From positions 1 to 64,000 of the forward strand of contig JAUFNR010000216.1 in the NCBI GenBank assembly GCA_031216915.1: a stretch of 64,000 nt of DNA. The letters are read 5' to 3'. A model generated the notes under the pieces. The model was not told the DNA's origin and ran no database searches. It saw nothing but the letters and a program-made list of their open reading frames with translations. The translations under genes were made by a program, and so were the position numbers. Shown piece by piece: positions 22,701 to 37,010 of this stretch. Within the stretch, counting starts at the first letter, position 1, and every line of letters begins with the position of its first letter. This stretch comes from Pictodentalium vernedei (lineage: Eukaryota > Mollusca > Scaphopoda > Dentaliida > Dentaliidae).

Positions 22701-25700
22701 ATGATGTCTAGACAAGAACGCGCCCTTTTGATAGCGATCGGTCCACCGTGACGGCTACAAGTCCCGAAGCCCGAAAATCTTTACCACACTCCACAGGTCA
22801 TATTTATGAAGGGATTATATTTTAACGTCGTAGGATGACTCTGCGTAATTACTGGAGCAGAACGACCTGTTTGGTTGCGTTCAGTCAACCGTGACCATCG
22901 CAGAGGCGCGTTACCTAGATTTATTTGGCCCAGTCTACAGATTGCATTTATTAAGGGAATTCCATTGCAAAATTGTAGGATGACTCAGTATAATGTCATG
23001 ATCGACGCCTATGACGTAGATTTGTTAGCACAGTCTACAGTTCATATTTGTTAAGCGATTTCATGTTAACTTGGACGGATAACTCGGTATAATGTTTAGA
23101 TGAGTCTGCTCTGTTTTGGTCGCGATCGTTCAGCCGTTATCCCGCCTGGTCAGTTGACCTATATTCCTTTAGTACTGTCTACAGGTTGTTTTTATGAAAG
23201 GATTCCATTGCAAGTTGGTAGAATAACGCGGTATGATCTCTAAGTGAGTCTTTCCTATTTTGGGCATGATCGGCCAACCGTGACCGCCGAGCTGTCGTGT
23301 GAACTAGATTCCTTCAGCAACGTATTCGAGCTATATTTAACAAGGGAGTTCATTGCAACCTGGTAAAATGGCTTGTTTTGGAATAAGTTTACTGAAACTT
23401 GGTAACTTTGGTCGCCATGCATTAACTGAGTGCCACATTAACCCAGGCCTCATTTCTTTAGTACAGTCTAAACTTCGAACTATTCTTATTGGAAACATAG
23501 CATACAGGGAACAGAAATTAACATATTCTCATTTATCAAACTTCTTGTCGTATTTCATAATCAATTCATAGACAACATTATCCATTTCACAAAACACAAC
23601 ACAAAGTCAGGTTATGCTAAAGTGTCATTGACACTTTAATTTGAACCATTGGCACGCATACATACACACGAACGCGACTATTTTGCTGGTTAACGCAGCC
23701 GAAAAAACAACCGAGCTTCCACAAGTAACTATTAGACTCCCCAACATTTTAATCTGGTGGATACCGTGTTGAAAGTGTCAGAAGCCAGTGTACCCCGCAT
23801 GCTGTTCTGTTGTGCTCTGTGCCTTAGTACGCAATGGTACAACATAGTACATGGGAAAAGACTCCAAGAACCTTGTCTAAGGGCTCACGGATGGCAGATG
23901 ATGAATGAGGATCATCAGCGAACAGTCACCGTGAGCTTTCAATTTTAAAATCACTGTGCCATCAATGAGCCATTGCGCTTCACTAACTCGACTCTCATAT
24001 TCCATTTGTGAAGGATATTCAAGATTCTGATCCACTTTGCACATTGAAAAAAAACAAATACTGGTTGTTTAGATGTAATCTATTTAAAATTGATAAAATG
24101 CAAAACGTTGTGTGAAAGGCGTTCATTTAGAAAACTAACATATATATAACGTTGCCTAAACTACTCCCATATGATAAAAATATATGCAACACGTTGCGCA
24201 AATGACGTTTAACCGGATTTCAGTCTCTGTCTGCGTTTCACCGAACAAGTAAAATAACGATAAACATGTTATTTGTTGCCATTTGGGTCACTCCGTGCTC
24301 TCAAGATGTGGTCTTTTTTTAAATCCGGCCAAAATGCATATTTTTCTTAAATTTCCCATCCTCCTGTGAATTGGGGATGCGTTAGCGAAGCACCGACTCA
24401 TACTGGTTTTCATGCCAACGACCCCAAATCGTGTTCACCCGAATCATCTCTTATCTTTGAGACAATTACAGGCTCTCAAGATAAGGATTTTATTGAAACC
24501 ATCGGCCTAAAGTGGGACCTTCGTTGTGTATCTCACGAGCCCCACTCAATAGAAGCCTCCGAGACAATCGCAGTTGAGGCCGCTCGTCAAAAGTATCTAA
24601 AGTAGCTGGCTCTCCTCGGAGAGCCCCCACCCCTCGCAAAAATGGACAATGTATTTCCTCTCGGTGAAAACGCACGGTACACTGCAGAACGAGGAACTCC
24701 TTTATACGACCGAGGAAACCACTGAACTGGGGCGAGTAACTATCAGACTCTCCAACATTTTATTCCGGTGGAAACGGAGTTGACAGTGTCAGAAGCCAAA
24801 TATATCACCACATACTGTACTGTCATGCTCTGTGCATTAGGAAACAATGGCACCACACCTCACATGGGCAAATGACACCAAGAGCCTTGTTTAAGGCCAT
24901 ATTGCAGTTGAGGAATGAGGATCATGAGCGAACCGACCTCGTAATCTTTCAATTTGAAGTTCACTGTGCTGATCAAGGAACGATTGCACTTCGCAAACGC
25001 AACTCTGATGTTGTATTTGTGACAGATATTCAAGATTCTGATCCACTTCGCACTTTTAAAAAACAAATACTTGTTATGTAGATGTCGTCTATTTAATATT
25101 GATAATAATGCAAAACGTTGCCTGAATGGCGTTCATATAGAAAGCGAACATATATATAACGTTGCCTGAATGACTCCCATATGATAAAAATATATACAAC
25201 ACGTTGCCCAAATGACGTTTAACCGGATTTCAGTCTCTCTGTGCTTTTCTCCGAACAAGTCCAAATAACGATAAACATGTGATTTGTTGCCATTTGGGTC
25301 ACTCCGTGCTCACAAGATGTGGTCTTTTTTAAATCCGGCCAAAATGCATATTTTTCTTAAATTTCCCATCCTCCTGTGAATTGTGGATGCATTAGCGAAG
25401 CACCGACGCATACTGGTTTTCATGCCAATGACCCCAAATCGTGTTCACCTGAATCATCTCTTATCTTTGAGACAATTACAGGCTCTCAAGATAAGGATTT
25501 TATTGAAACCTGGGCCTAAAGTGGGACCTTCGTTGTGTATCTCACGAGCCCCACTCAATAGAAGCCCCCCAGACAATCGCAGTTGAGGCCGCTCGTCAAA
25601 AGTATCTAAAGTAGCTGGCTCTCCTCGGAAAGCCCCCACCCCTCGCAAAAATGGACAATGTATTTTCTCTCGGTAAAAACGCACGGTACACTGCAGAACG

Positions 25701-26391
25701 AGGAACTCCTTTATAAGACCGAGGAAACCACCGAACTGGGGCGAGTAACTATCAGACTCTCCAACATTTTATTCCGATGGAAACGGGGTTGACAGTGTCA
25801 GAAACCAAATATATCACCACATACTGTACTGTCATGCTCTGTGCATTAGTAAACAATGGCACCACACCTCACATGGGCAAATGACACCAAGAGCCTTGTT
25901 TAAGGCCACATTGCAGTTGAGGAATGATGATCATGAGCGAACCGACCTCGTAATCTTTCAATTTGAAGTTCACTGTGCTGATCAAGGAACGATTGCACTT
26001 CGCAAACGCAACTCTGATGTTGTATTTGTGACAGATATTCAAGCTTCTGACCCACTTCGCACTTTTAAAAAACAAATACTTGTTATTTAGATGTCGTCTA
26101 TTTAATATTGATAATAATGCAAAACGTTGCCTGAATGGCGTTCATATAGAAAGCGAGCATATATATTACGTTGCCTGAATGACTCCCATATGATAAAAAT
26201 ATATACAACACGTTGCCCAAATGACGTTTAACCGGATTTCAGTTTCTGTCTGCTTTTCTCCGAACAAGTCCAAATAACGATAAACATGTGATTTGTTGCC
26301 ATTTGGGTCACTCCGTGCTCACAAGATGTGGTCTTTTTTAAAGCCGGCCAAAATGCATATTTTTCTTAAATTTCCCATCCTCCTGTGAATT
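19716..26391 (+). repeat. ~6.7-kb composite repeat, copy 1
   Basis: Order: A end, C (19.9-20.64), E (20.64-21.48), D fragment, B (21.6-21.9), C fragment (21.9-22.26), E (22.26-23.4), D (23.4-24.27), then two A-B-D units of about 1,008 bp. Corresponding landmarks in copy 2 are displaced by 6,676 bp at the left and 6,731-6,741 bp further right, the increase reflecting small indels. Direct, near-identical by eye. All open frames are under 90 codons and lie in the same repeats in both copies; none is supported as a gene. Confidence 0.85.
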
Positions 26392-29300
26392 GTGGATGCG
26401 TTAGCGAAGCACCGACGCATACTGGTTTTCATGCCAATGACCCCAATTCGTGTTCACCTGAATCATCTCTTATCTTTGAGACAACTACAGGCTCTCAAGA
26501 TAAGGAGTTTATTGAAACCTGGGCCTAAAGTGGGACCTTCATTATTTGAAAGCTCGCCCACGGCTCACTGCAGAATTATACTCTTAAATCAGTTAGGCTA
26601 CAAAATAACCCACATCCACTGTGTTGAGTGAATACGACCCGATTTTGTACGATCCAGCACCCCCCCCCCCCTCCCTTTGATGTATTGTGGACAGTGCTAA
26701 ATAACCACCCTGTAACAGACCAATCTTCTTCATTTATAATAAATTTCTCTGTTCGTTATTGTAAAATATATAGTTTCGTCCAATAGTACGTTCTTCACTT
26801 AAACTCAAGTAAACAAGGACAGATGTTGGTGTGTTTGACTGAGGGTATGTGTATGCTTGGGTAGGGCGGGTTATCTGTCGGGTCATAAACCTATACCGGT
26901 TGTATGTTTAGATGTGAAGACACTCTCTCTTCACTGAGTGGTGTATCCTCGACGCGGTATGGAGCAATTTGACCAGATGGAATTCACTCGCAGACCAGTC
27001 TACCAAATGAATCTCAAATCAATGTGTGGGCAGAAGATTCCCCGACATTTACTCCGACAGGTGTCTGTACTTACCGGCTATATCGTGGGAAATATTTCGA
27101 GGACGATCCATCTTTAGCCATATTTTTCCTGATACCAGTTTCAGTAGGAATTGATGATGGGAAGATCGGTTACGTTTACTAAAATGTATGAAACAACTGT
27201 TCAGGTTTTTTTGCCCTTTTACTTTGGCCTTGCACCACATCCCATCTATATTTGCTTTAGTGGATCGTAGGTTCATACGGATTTTTAGCTCAACTTGACA
27301 AAGTCAAGATAAGCTATTATTTCCATCACGCGTGTGGAAGTCTGTCAGTCTGTTTACATTTACTTTAGCATAGGTTACATACACTCCACAGTTCTACTCG
27401 GATCCTCGCGAATGTTCACATGCTGGTTTAAGGTCCTTTCCGGATGACAATGTCCACTTCTGGCCGTGATCGGTCAGTTGTGACGGCTGTCGGAGCCTGA
27501 AACACGAAAACATTCAGTACAGCTCCCAGGTCGAATTTATGAAGGGATTTCCTTGTAACTTGGTGGGAAAACTTCGAATGTCTAGATGAGAACGTCCACT
27601 TTTGGTCGCGACCGATCGGCCGTAACGGCTACGTGGTCCGAAGCCCGAAAACCACTCACACACCCTACAGGTAGTATTTATAAAGTGATTTTATTGTAAC
27701 TTTGTACGGCGATTCCTCCGTATAATGTGCAGAAGGAAGAAAACGTCCCCTTTTGGTCTCGATCGGCCCACCTTGACAGCTACGCGGGCCCGAAGCCCGA
27801 ACATGTTTTCCACAGTCTACAGGTCGTTTTTACGAAGGTATTTGATTTTAACTTCGTAGGATGACTCTGTATAATGTCGAGATGAGAACGTTTTGGTCGG
27901 TTTCAGTCAACCGTGACGGCCGCATGGGGCGTTTCCTAGATTCCTTTAGCACAGTCTGCAGATTGCATTTAATAAAGCTTTGTCATTGCAAAATTGATCA
28001 GGCGTGACGTAGGATAACTTGGTATGACATTGCAAAATTGATCAGCCGTGACGTAGGATAACTTGGTATGATATCTAGATGGAACTCTCCTATTTTGGTA
28101 ATGATCGGCCAACTGTGACCGCCGAGCTGTCACGTGACCTAGATTCCTTTGGCAATGTCTGCGAGTTATATTTATAAAGGAATTTCATTGGAACTTGGTA
28201 GGATGACTCTTTTTGAAATAATTTATACTCAGGCCTCACTTCTTCAGCACAGTCTAAACCTTAAATTATTCTTATTCCAAACATAGCAAACAGAGAATAT
28301 AAATTAACATATTCTCAGTTATCAGTTCTTGTATTTCATTTCATAAACAGAGAGACGAGAGCTTCACCGATTTTGATCACGAACTGTGCATTTTAGGTGA
28401 GGGTTTTTTCATCAGAACATGGACCGTACTTCTAGGAGAGGGCTTCCTCTTACCAAAGTGGAAGGTAAGGTCGAGATAGCTAACCATGAGCGGGAAAGCC
28501 ACGGCAGTAACTAATACTCTCTTCAGAAGATGAGCGTCTTACTATGAGGGAGCGCAGTTGAATGAGTTTTTGAGAATGAACAGTGCACCCAGCCCTCGTT
28601 AGAATGCGGAGTGCTTTGTACGCGAAAGCACTCTCTTTACTGAATGGTGTATCCTCAACGCGCTATGGGCATGTTGACCAGATGAAATCCACTCGCCGAC
28701 CAGTCTGCCAACTTAATCCCAAATCAATCTGTGAGCAGGTTCCTCGGCAGATACATCGACAGGTGTCTGTACTTACCGGATATATTGTGGGGAATATTTC
28801 GAGCACCACTTATCTTCAGCCATATTTTTCATGATTTCACTTTCAGTAGGAATTAATGAAGGGACGATAGCTTACGCTTTCTGAAGTGCATAAAATATGT
28901 TTTCCTGTTTGTTTTGCCATTTTACTTTGGCATAGCATCCACATCCCATATAATTTGTTCTAGTGGATCGTTAGTTCATACTGCTTTATAACTGAACTTG
29001 ACAATGTCAAGATAAGCTATTACCACCACTCGTACGGAAGTCAGTCTGTCTGTCAGTCTGTTCAGATTTTCTTTTCCACAGTCTACACCCCGTAGTACTT
29101 GTCAGATCATCACAAAATTCCATATGTGGGTTCACGGTCAGGTCGGGGTGAGACTTCCCCCTTTTTTCGCATCAGTACGCCGTGTTAAATGCCCGAGGCT
29201 GAAACCAAAAAACTTTTAGTACAGTCCAAATGTCGTATTTATGAAGGGATTTCATCGTAACTCGGTACAAAGACTCAGTATAATGTCTAGACGAGAACGT

Positions 29301-32300
29301 CCAATTTTAGTCGTGATCGGTCAACCCTGACGGCTACGCAGGTCCGAAGCCCGAAGCCCGAAAAACTTTAACATAGTCTAAAGGTCGTATTTAGGAAGGG
29401 ATTTCACTGAATCTTTATAGGGTGACTCCGTATGATGTCTAGACAAGAACGCGCCCTTTTGATAGCGATCGGTCCACCGTGACGGCTACAAGTCCCGAAG
29501 CCCGAAAATCTTTACCACACTCCACAGGTCATATTTATGAAGGGATTATATTTTAACGTCGTAGGATGACTCTGCGTAATTACTGGAGCAGAACGTCCTG
29601 TTTGGTTGGGTTCAGTCAACCGTGACTATCGCAGAGGCGCGTTACCTAGATTTCTTTGGCCCAGTCTACAGATTGCATTTATTAAGGGAATTCCATTGAA
29701 AAATTGTAGGATGACTCAGTATAATGTCATGATCGACGTCTATGACGTAGATTTGTTAGCACAGTCTACAGTTCATATTTGTTAAGCGATTTCATGTTAA
29801 CTTGGACGGATAACTCGGTATAATGTTTAGATGAGTCTGCTCTGTTTTGGTCGCGATCGTTCAGCTGTTATCCCGCCTGGTCAGTTGACCTATATTCCTT
29901 TAGTACTGTCTACAGGTTGTTTTTATGAAAAGATTCCATTGCAAGTTGGTAGAATAACGCGGTATGATCTCTAAGTGAGTTTTTCCTATTTTGGGCATGA
30001 TCGGCCAACCGTGACCGCCGAGCTGTCGTGTGAACTAGATTCCTTCAGCAACGTCTTCGAGCTATATTTAACAAGGGAGTTCATTGCAACCTGGTAAAAT
30101 GGCTTGTTTTGGAATAAGTTTACTGAAACTTGGTAACTTTGGTCGCCATGCATTAACTGAGTGTCACATTAACCCAGGCCTCATTTCTTTAGTACAGTCT
30201 AAACTTCGAACTATTCTTATTGGAAACATAGCATACAGCGAACAGAAATTAACATATTCTCATTTATCAAACTTCTTGTCGTATTTCATAATCAATTCAT
30301 AGACAACATTATCCATTTCACAAAACACAACACAAAGTCAGGTTATGCTAAAGTGTCATTGACACTTTAATTTGAACCATTGGCACGCATACATACACAC
30401 GAACGCGAGTATTTTGCTGGTTAACGCAGCCGAAAAAACAACCGAGCTGCGACAAGTAACTATTAGACTCCCCAACATTTTAATCTGGTGGATACCGTGT
30501 TGAAAGTGTCAGAAGCCAGTGTACCCCGCATGCTGTTCTGTTGTGCTCTGTGCCTTAGTACGCAATGGTACCACATAGTACATGGGAAAAAAGACTCCAA
30601 GAACCTTGTCTAAGGGCTCACGGATGGCAGATGATGAATGAGGATCATCGGCGAACAGTCACCGTGAGCTTTCAATTTTAAAATCACTGTGCCATCAATG
30701 AACCATTGCGCTTCACTAACTCGACTCTCATATTCCATTTGTGAAGGATATTCAAGATTCTGATCCACTTTGCACATTGAAAAAAAACAAATACTGGTTG
30801 TTTAGATGTAGTCTATTTAAAATTGATAAAATGCAAAACGTTGTGTGAAAGGCGTTCATTTAGAAATTTAGAAAACTAACATATATATAACGTTGCCTAA
30901 ACTACTCCCATATGATAAAAATATATGCAACACGTTGCGCAAATGACGTTTAACCGGATTTCAGTCTCTGTCTGCGTTTCACCGAACAAGTAAAATAACG
31001 ATAAACATGTTATTTGTTGCCATTTGGGTCACTCCGTGCTCTCAAGATGTGGTCTTTTTTTCAAATCCGGCCAAAATGCATATTTTTCTTAAATTTCCCA
31101 TCCTCCTGTGAATTGGGGATGCGTCAGCGAAGCACCGACTCATACTGGTTTTCATGCCAACGACCCCAAATCGTGTTCACCCGAATCATCTCTTATCTTT
31201 GAGACAATTACAGGCTCTCAAGATACGGATTTTATTGAAACCTGGGCCTAAAGTGGGACCTTCGTTGTGTATCTCACGAGCCCCACTCAATAGAAGCCTC
31301 CGAGACAATCGCAGTTGAGGCCGCTCGTCAAAAGTATCTAAAGTAGCTGGCTCTCCTCGGAAAGCCCCCACCCCTCGCAAAAATGGACAATGTATTTCCT
31401 CTCGGTAAAAACGCACGGTACACTGCAGAACGAGGAATTCCTTTATACGACCGAGGAAACCACTGAACTGGGGCGAGTAACTATCAGACTCTCCAACATT
31501 TTATTCCGGTGGAAACGGGGTTGACAGTGTCAGAAGCCAAATATATCACCACATACTGTACTGTCATGCTCTGTGCATTAGTAAACAATGGCACCACACC
31601 TCACATGGGCAAATGACACCAAGAGCCTTGTTTAAGGCCACATTGCAGTTGAGGAATGAGGATCATGAGCGAACCGACCTCGTAATCTTTCAATTTGAAG
31701 TTCACTGTGCTGATCAAGGAACGATTGCACTTCGCAAACGCAACTCTGATGTTGTATTTGTGACAGATATTCAAGATTCTGATCCACTTCGCACTTTTAA
31801 AAAACAAATACATGTTATTTAGATGTCGTCTATTTAATATTGATAATAATGCAAAACGTTGCCTGAATGGCGTTCATATAGAAAGCGAACATATATATAA
31901 CGTTGCCTGAATGACTCCCATATGATAAAAATATATACAACACGTTGCCCAAATGACGTTTAACCGGATTTCAGTCTCTCTGTGCTTTTCTCCGAACAAG
32001 TCCAAATAACGATAAACATGTTATTTGTTGCCATTTGGGTCACTCCGTGCTCACAAGATGTGTTTTTTTTAAATCCGGCCAAAATGCATATTTTTCTTAA
32101 ATTTCCCATCCTCCTGTGAATTGTGGATGCGTTAGCGAAGCACCGACGCATACTGGTTTTCATGCCAATGACCCCAAATCGTGTTCACCTGAATCATCTC
32201 TTATCTTTGGGACAATTACAGGCTCTCAAGATAAGGATTTTATTGAAACCTGGGCCTAAAGTGGGACCTTCGTTGTTTATCTCACGTGCCCCACTCAATA

Positions 32301-33131
32301 GAAGCCCCCCAGACAATCGCAGTTGAGGCCGCTCGTCAAAAGTATCTAAAGTAGCTGGCTGTCCTCGGAGAGCCCCCACCCCTCGCAAAAATGGACAATG
32401 TATTTCCTCTCGGTGAAAACGCACGGTACACTGCAGAACGAAGAACTCCTTTATAAGACCGAGGAAACCACTGAACTGGGGCGAGTAACTATCAGACTCT
32501 CCAACATTTTATTCCGATGGAAACGGGGTTGACAGTGTCAGAAACCACATATATCACCACATACTGTACTGTCATGCTCTGTGCATTAGTAAACAATGGC
32601 ACCACACCTCACATGGGCAAATGACACCAAGAGCCTTGTTTAAGGCCACATTGCAGTTGAGGAATGAGGATCATGAGCGAACCGACCTCGTAATCTTTCA
32701 ATTTGAAGTTCACTGTGCTGATCAAGGAACGATTGCACTTCGCAAACGCAACTCTGATGTTGTATTTGTGACAGATATTCAAGATTCTGATCCACTTCGC
32801 ACTTTTAAAAAACAAATACTTGTTATTTAGATGTCGTCTATTTAATATTGATAATAATGCAAAACGTTGCCTGAATGGCGTTCATATAGAAAGCGAACAT
32901 ATATATAACGTTGCCTGAATGACTCCCATATGATAAAAATATATACAACACGTTGCCCAAATGACGTTTAACCGGATTTCAGTCTCTCTGTGCTTTTCTC
33001 CGAAAAAGTCCAAATAACGATAAACATGTTATTTGTTGCCATTTGGGTCACTCCGTGCTCACAAGATGTGTTTTTTTCAAATCCGGCCAAAATGCATATT
33101 TTTCTTAAATTTCCCATCCTCCTGTGAATTG
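26392..33131 (+). repeat. ~6.7-kb composite repeat, copy 2
   Basis: Direct copy of 19.7-26.4 kb with the same module order. It has an extra 44-bp perfect or near-perfect duplication (27,984-28,027 repeated at 28,028-28,071) and small indels. Its A-B-D units continue past the equivalent end of copy 1 without a break. Confidence 0.85.
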
Positions 33132-35300
33132 TGGATGCGTAAGCGAAGCACCGACGCATACTGGTTTTCATGCCAATGACCCCAAATCGTGTTCACTTGA
33201 ATCATCTCTTATCTTTGAGACAATTACAGGCTCTCAAGATAAGGATTTTATTGAAACCTGGGCCTAAAGTGGGACCTTCGTTGTGTATCTCACGAGCCCC
33301 ACTCAATAGAAGCCCCCCAGACAATCGCAGTTGAGGCCGCTCGTCAAAAGTATCTAAAGTAGCTGGCTGTCCTCGGAGAGCCCCCACCCCTCGCAAAAAT
33401 GGACAATGTATTTCCTCTCGGTAAAAACGCACGGTACACTGCAGAACGAGGAACTCCTTTATAAGACCGAGGAAACCACTGAACTGGGGCGAGTAACTAT
33501 CAGACTCTCCAACATTTTATTCCGATGGAAACGGGGTTGACAGTGCCAGAAACCAAATATATCACCACATACTGTACTGTCATGCTCTGTGCATTAGTAA
33601 ACAATGGCACCACACCTCACATGGGCAAATGACACCAAGAGCCTTGTTTAAGGCCACATTGCAGTTGAGGAATGAGGATCATGAGCGAACCGACCTCATA
33701 ATCTTTCAATTTGAAGTTCACTGTGCTGATCAAGGAACGATTGCACTTCGCAAACGCAACTCTGATGTTGTATTTGTGACAGATATTCAAGCTTCTGATC
33801 CACTTCGCACTTTTAAAAAACAAATACTTGTTATTTAGATGTCGTCTATTTAATATTGATAATAATGCAAAACGTTGCCTGAATGGCGTTCATATAGAAA
33901 GCGAGCATATATATTACGTTGCCTGAATGGCTCCCATATGATAAAAATATATACAACACGTTGCCCAAATGACGTTTAACCGGATTTCAGTCTCTGTCTG
34001 CTTTTTTCCGAACAAGTCCAAATAAAGATAAACATGTTATTTGTTGCCATTTGGGTCACTCCGTGCTCACATGATGTGGTCTTTTTTAAATCCGGCCAAA
34101 ATGCATATTTTTCTTAAATTTCCCACCCTCCTGTGAATTGTGGATGCGTTAGCGAAGCACCGACGCATACTGGTTTTCATGCCAATGACCCCAAATCGTG
34201 TTCACCTGAATCATCTCTTATCTTTGAGACAATTACAGGCTCTCAAGATAAGGATTTTATTGAAACCTGGGCCTAAAGTGGGACCTTCGTTATGTATCTC
34301 ACGGGCCCCACTCAATAGAAGCCCCCCAGGCAATCGCAGTTGAGGCCGCTCGTCAAAAGTATCTAAAGTAGATGGCTGTCCTCGGAAAGCCCCCACCCCT
34401 CGCAAAAATGGACAATGTATTTCCTCTCGGTAAAAACGCACGGTACACTGCAGAACGAGGAACTCCTTTATAAGACCGAGGAAACCACTGAACTGGGGCG
34501 AGTAACTATCAGACTCTCCAACATTTTATTCCGATGGAAACGGGATTGACAGTGTCAGAAACCAAATATATCACCACATACTGTACTGTCATGCTCTGTG
34601 CATTAGTAAACAATGGCACCACACCTCACATGGGCAAATGACACCAAGAGCCTTGTTTAAGGCCACATTGCAGTTGAGGAATGAGGATCACGAGCGAACC
34701 GACCTCGTAATCTTTCAATTTGAAGTTCACTGTGCTGATCAAGGAGCGATTGCACTTCGCAAACGCAACTCTGATGTTGTATTTGTGACAGATATTCAAG
34801 CTTCTGATCCACTTCGCACTTTTAAAAAACAAATACTTGTTATTTGGATGTCGTCTATTTAATATTGATAATAATGCAAAACGTTGCCTGAATGGCGTTC
34901 ATATAGAAAGCGAGCATATATATTACGTTGCCTGAATGACTCCCATATGATAAAAATATATACAACACGTTGCCCAAATGACTTTTAACCGGATTTCAGT
35001 CTCTGTCTGCTTTTTTCCGAACAAGTCCAAATAAAGATAAACATGTTATTTGTTGCCATTTGGGTCACTCCGTGCTCACAAGATGTGGTGTTTTTTTTAA
35101 TCCGGCCAAAATGCATATTTTTCTAAAATTCCCCATTCTCCTGTGAATTGTGGATGTGTTAGCGGAGCGCCGACGCATACTGGTTTTCATGCCAATGACC
35201 CCAAATCGTGTTCACCTGAATCATCTCTTATCTTTGAGACAACTACAGGCTCTCAAGATAAGGATTTTATTGAAACCTGGGCCTAAAGTGGGACCTTCAT
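33132..35300 (+). repeat. Further ~1,008-bp A-B-D tandem units
   Basis: Continuation of the 1-kb units. A fixed point in D recurs at 31,601, 32,609, 33,617 and 34,626, giving spacings of 1,008, 1,008 and 1,009 bp, matching 24,860 to 25,869 (1,009). Each unit is A (~260 bp), B (~170 bp), D (~580 bp). In each D tail a ~50-bp phrase starting 'acgttgcc(t/c)(g/a)aatg' is itself repeated three times. Confidence 0.9.
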
Positions 35301-36060
35301 TATTTGTCATCTCTGTGTTTTGCGGGCGTGTTCAATTAGGATCCGACCCGCCTTGGTTTTCGTGCATTTTACTTAATAACACGTGTAATTAGCACCCTTA
35401 AAACCAATCCAGGTTCTGAAGAATATAGATTTTTATTGAAATCTAGGCCTGCCTGAAATCGAACAATTCTTATTTGCCATCCACTTACCAACACCGAATG
35501 TGTTCCGCCAAGGTCGGAATGGGCCTTGTCTTTATGCCGTCGAGCACAAATTATGATAATGATCATTATTGTAATTTCGAGCCCAAAACCTGATTTTTCC
35601 TTCTTGCCATACCCTTGCGCACTTTGGATGTGCACACGCCGCGTCCGACCATGCCTGGTTTTCATCCAAATGGACCCACCTCATGGTAAGACGAGTCATA
35701 GTTGCCTTTGGGGGCACTGCAAAGTACACCCCTCACCACCCCACCCCTAAGATGTGGGTTTAATTGGAATTCAAACCCTGAGTCAGACTTGACTATAATT
35801 TGCTAACCTTTTTGTGATATTCGGATATGTTTGATTTGTTCTGGTTTTCGTGAAGAACTGTCCAAATTATGAATACACGAGCCATTAGTTGCATTTGAGA
35901 CCAATCCACACTCAAATAATTTTTCTTAAATGATTTTGGGAACCAAATAGGACTATTCATTAGAGGCAATCCAGGCTCTCGAGATAGAGAGTTTATTAAA
36001 ATCCGAGCCTGCAGTTGAATTTTTCTTCCTGTTAAACACTCTTTTGTTAACACCGAATAT
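35301..36060. repeat. Module A tandem array, copy 3
   Basis: Leaves the 1-kb units and enters four diverged A monomers ('gatccgacccgccttgg', 'tgatttttccttcttgcc', 'ggctctcgagatagag'). This order resembles 7.06-8.05 kb, so the 1-kb units sit within an older A-to-B progression. Confidence 0.7.
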
Positions 36061-37010
36061 GTTGAACTGGGATCCTACCCACATAAGTGTGTGTATGGAT
36101 CGCGTCAAGAATGCGCTAGCAGGTAATTGGGGAGAGTAATTATAGGAGTGTCTTTGAAGAAGAGTCCTCCCATCCCTGCTGAACTTTGGCACACGGAGGA
36201 CGAGAATGTCGCCAGTTATGCATTTCAGACGAGGGCCTTTTCATCAGACCATGGACCGTATTTTGCAGTGGACGGTGGATGGCAAGGGCGATAATTAAGT
36301 ACTCGCGTGAAAGCAACGGTAGTAAGTAGTACTCTCCTTAGAAGATAATTTTCTTGCTCACTGGGAGCGCGGTTGGATGAATTTTTGAGAGTGCACAATG
36401 CCCACACGCCTAGTCCACAAGCGGAGTGCTTTGTCCACAAGCGGAGTGCTTTGCACGCGAGCAGCACTCCCTTTATCGACGATTTCAGCCGTCCTGGTAA
36501 GATCGGCAGCTGTTAGTTCCCCACAACCATCACCCCCCTCCCCTCACACACGCATTTACAATCTGTAAAAGCGATCGTGCTTTCAAAGGTAATTTAAATG
36601 CAGGCCGACCTGCCCCCAGAAAATAGTGTATATCTGCCCCCCCCCCCCCCCCCCCCCACACACACACACATACACACAGTCCTCGTTAGAAGACGATGTA
36701 TTCAGGCGAGGTCCCCTTTCATCAAAACAGACGGCGTGGTTGAATTTATCCCCCTTCATCAAAATAGACGGCGTGGTTGAATTTATCTGGACAGTGACTT
36801 GCAGATGAACCTCCTCTCTGGTAAAAGCGGACGAGTATCTCACGAGCCCCACTCAATAGAAGCCTTCCAGACAATCGCAGTTGAGGCCGCTCGTCAAAAG
36901 TATCTAAAGTAGCTACCTCTCCTCGGAGAGCCCCCACCCTCGCAAAAATGGACAACGTGTTTCCTCTCGGTAAAAACGCACGGTACACTGCAGAACGAGG
37001 AACTCCTTTA
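36061..37010. repeat. Module B block, copy 4
   Basis: B phrases ('ggatcctacccacataag', 'gcatttcagacgagggcc', 'agcggagtgctttg' repeated twice at about 36,420-36,450). It includes poly(C)-(CA)n at 36,638-36,676 and a ~42-bp direct repeat around 'catcaaaa(c/t)agacggcgtgg' at 36,720-36,782. Confidence 0.7.

Noticed and set aside
24860..25081. A 68-69-codon frame on each strand of module D, repeated in every 1-kb unit
   Set aside because: They persist because the units are recent copies. Diverged D modules (2.7, 6.7, 11.5 kb) have stops or shifts, and neither product resembles a known family.
31601..34862. CRISPR-like regular repeats
   Set aside because: Units are ~1 kb with no short repeat/unique spacer alternation; this is a eukaryotic tandem array.
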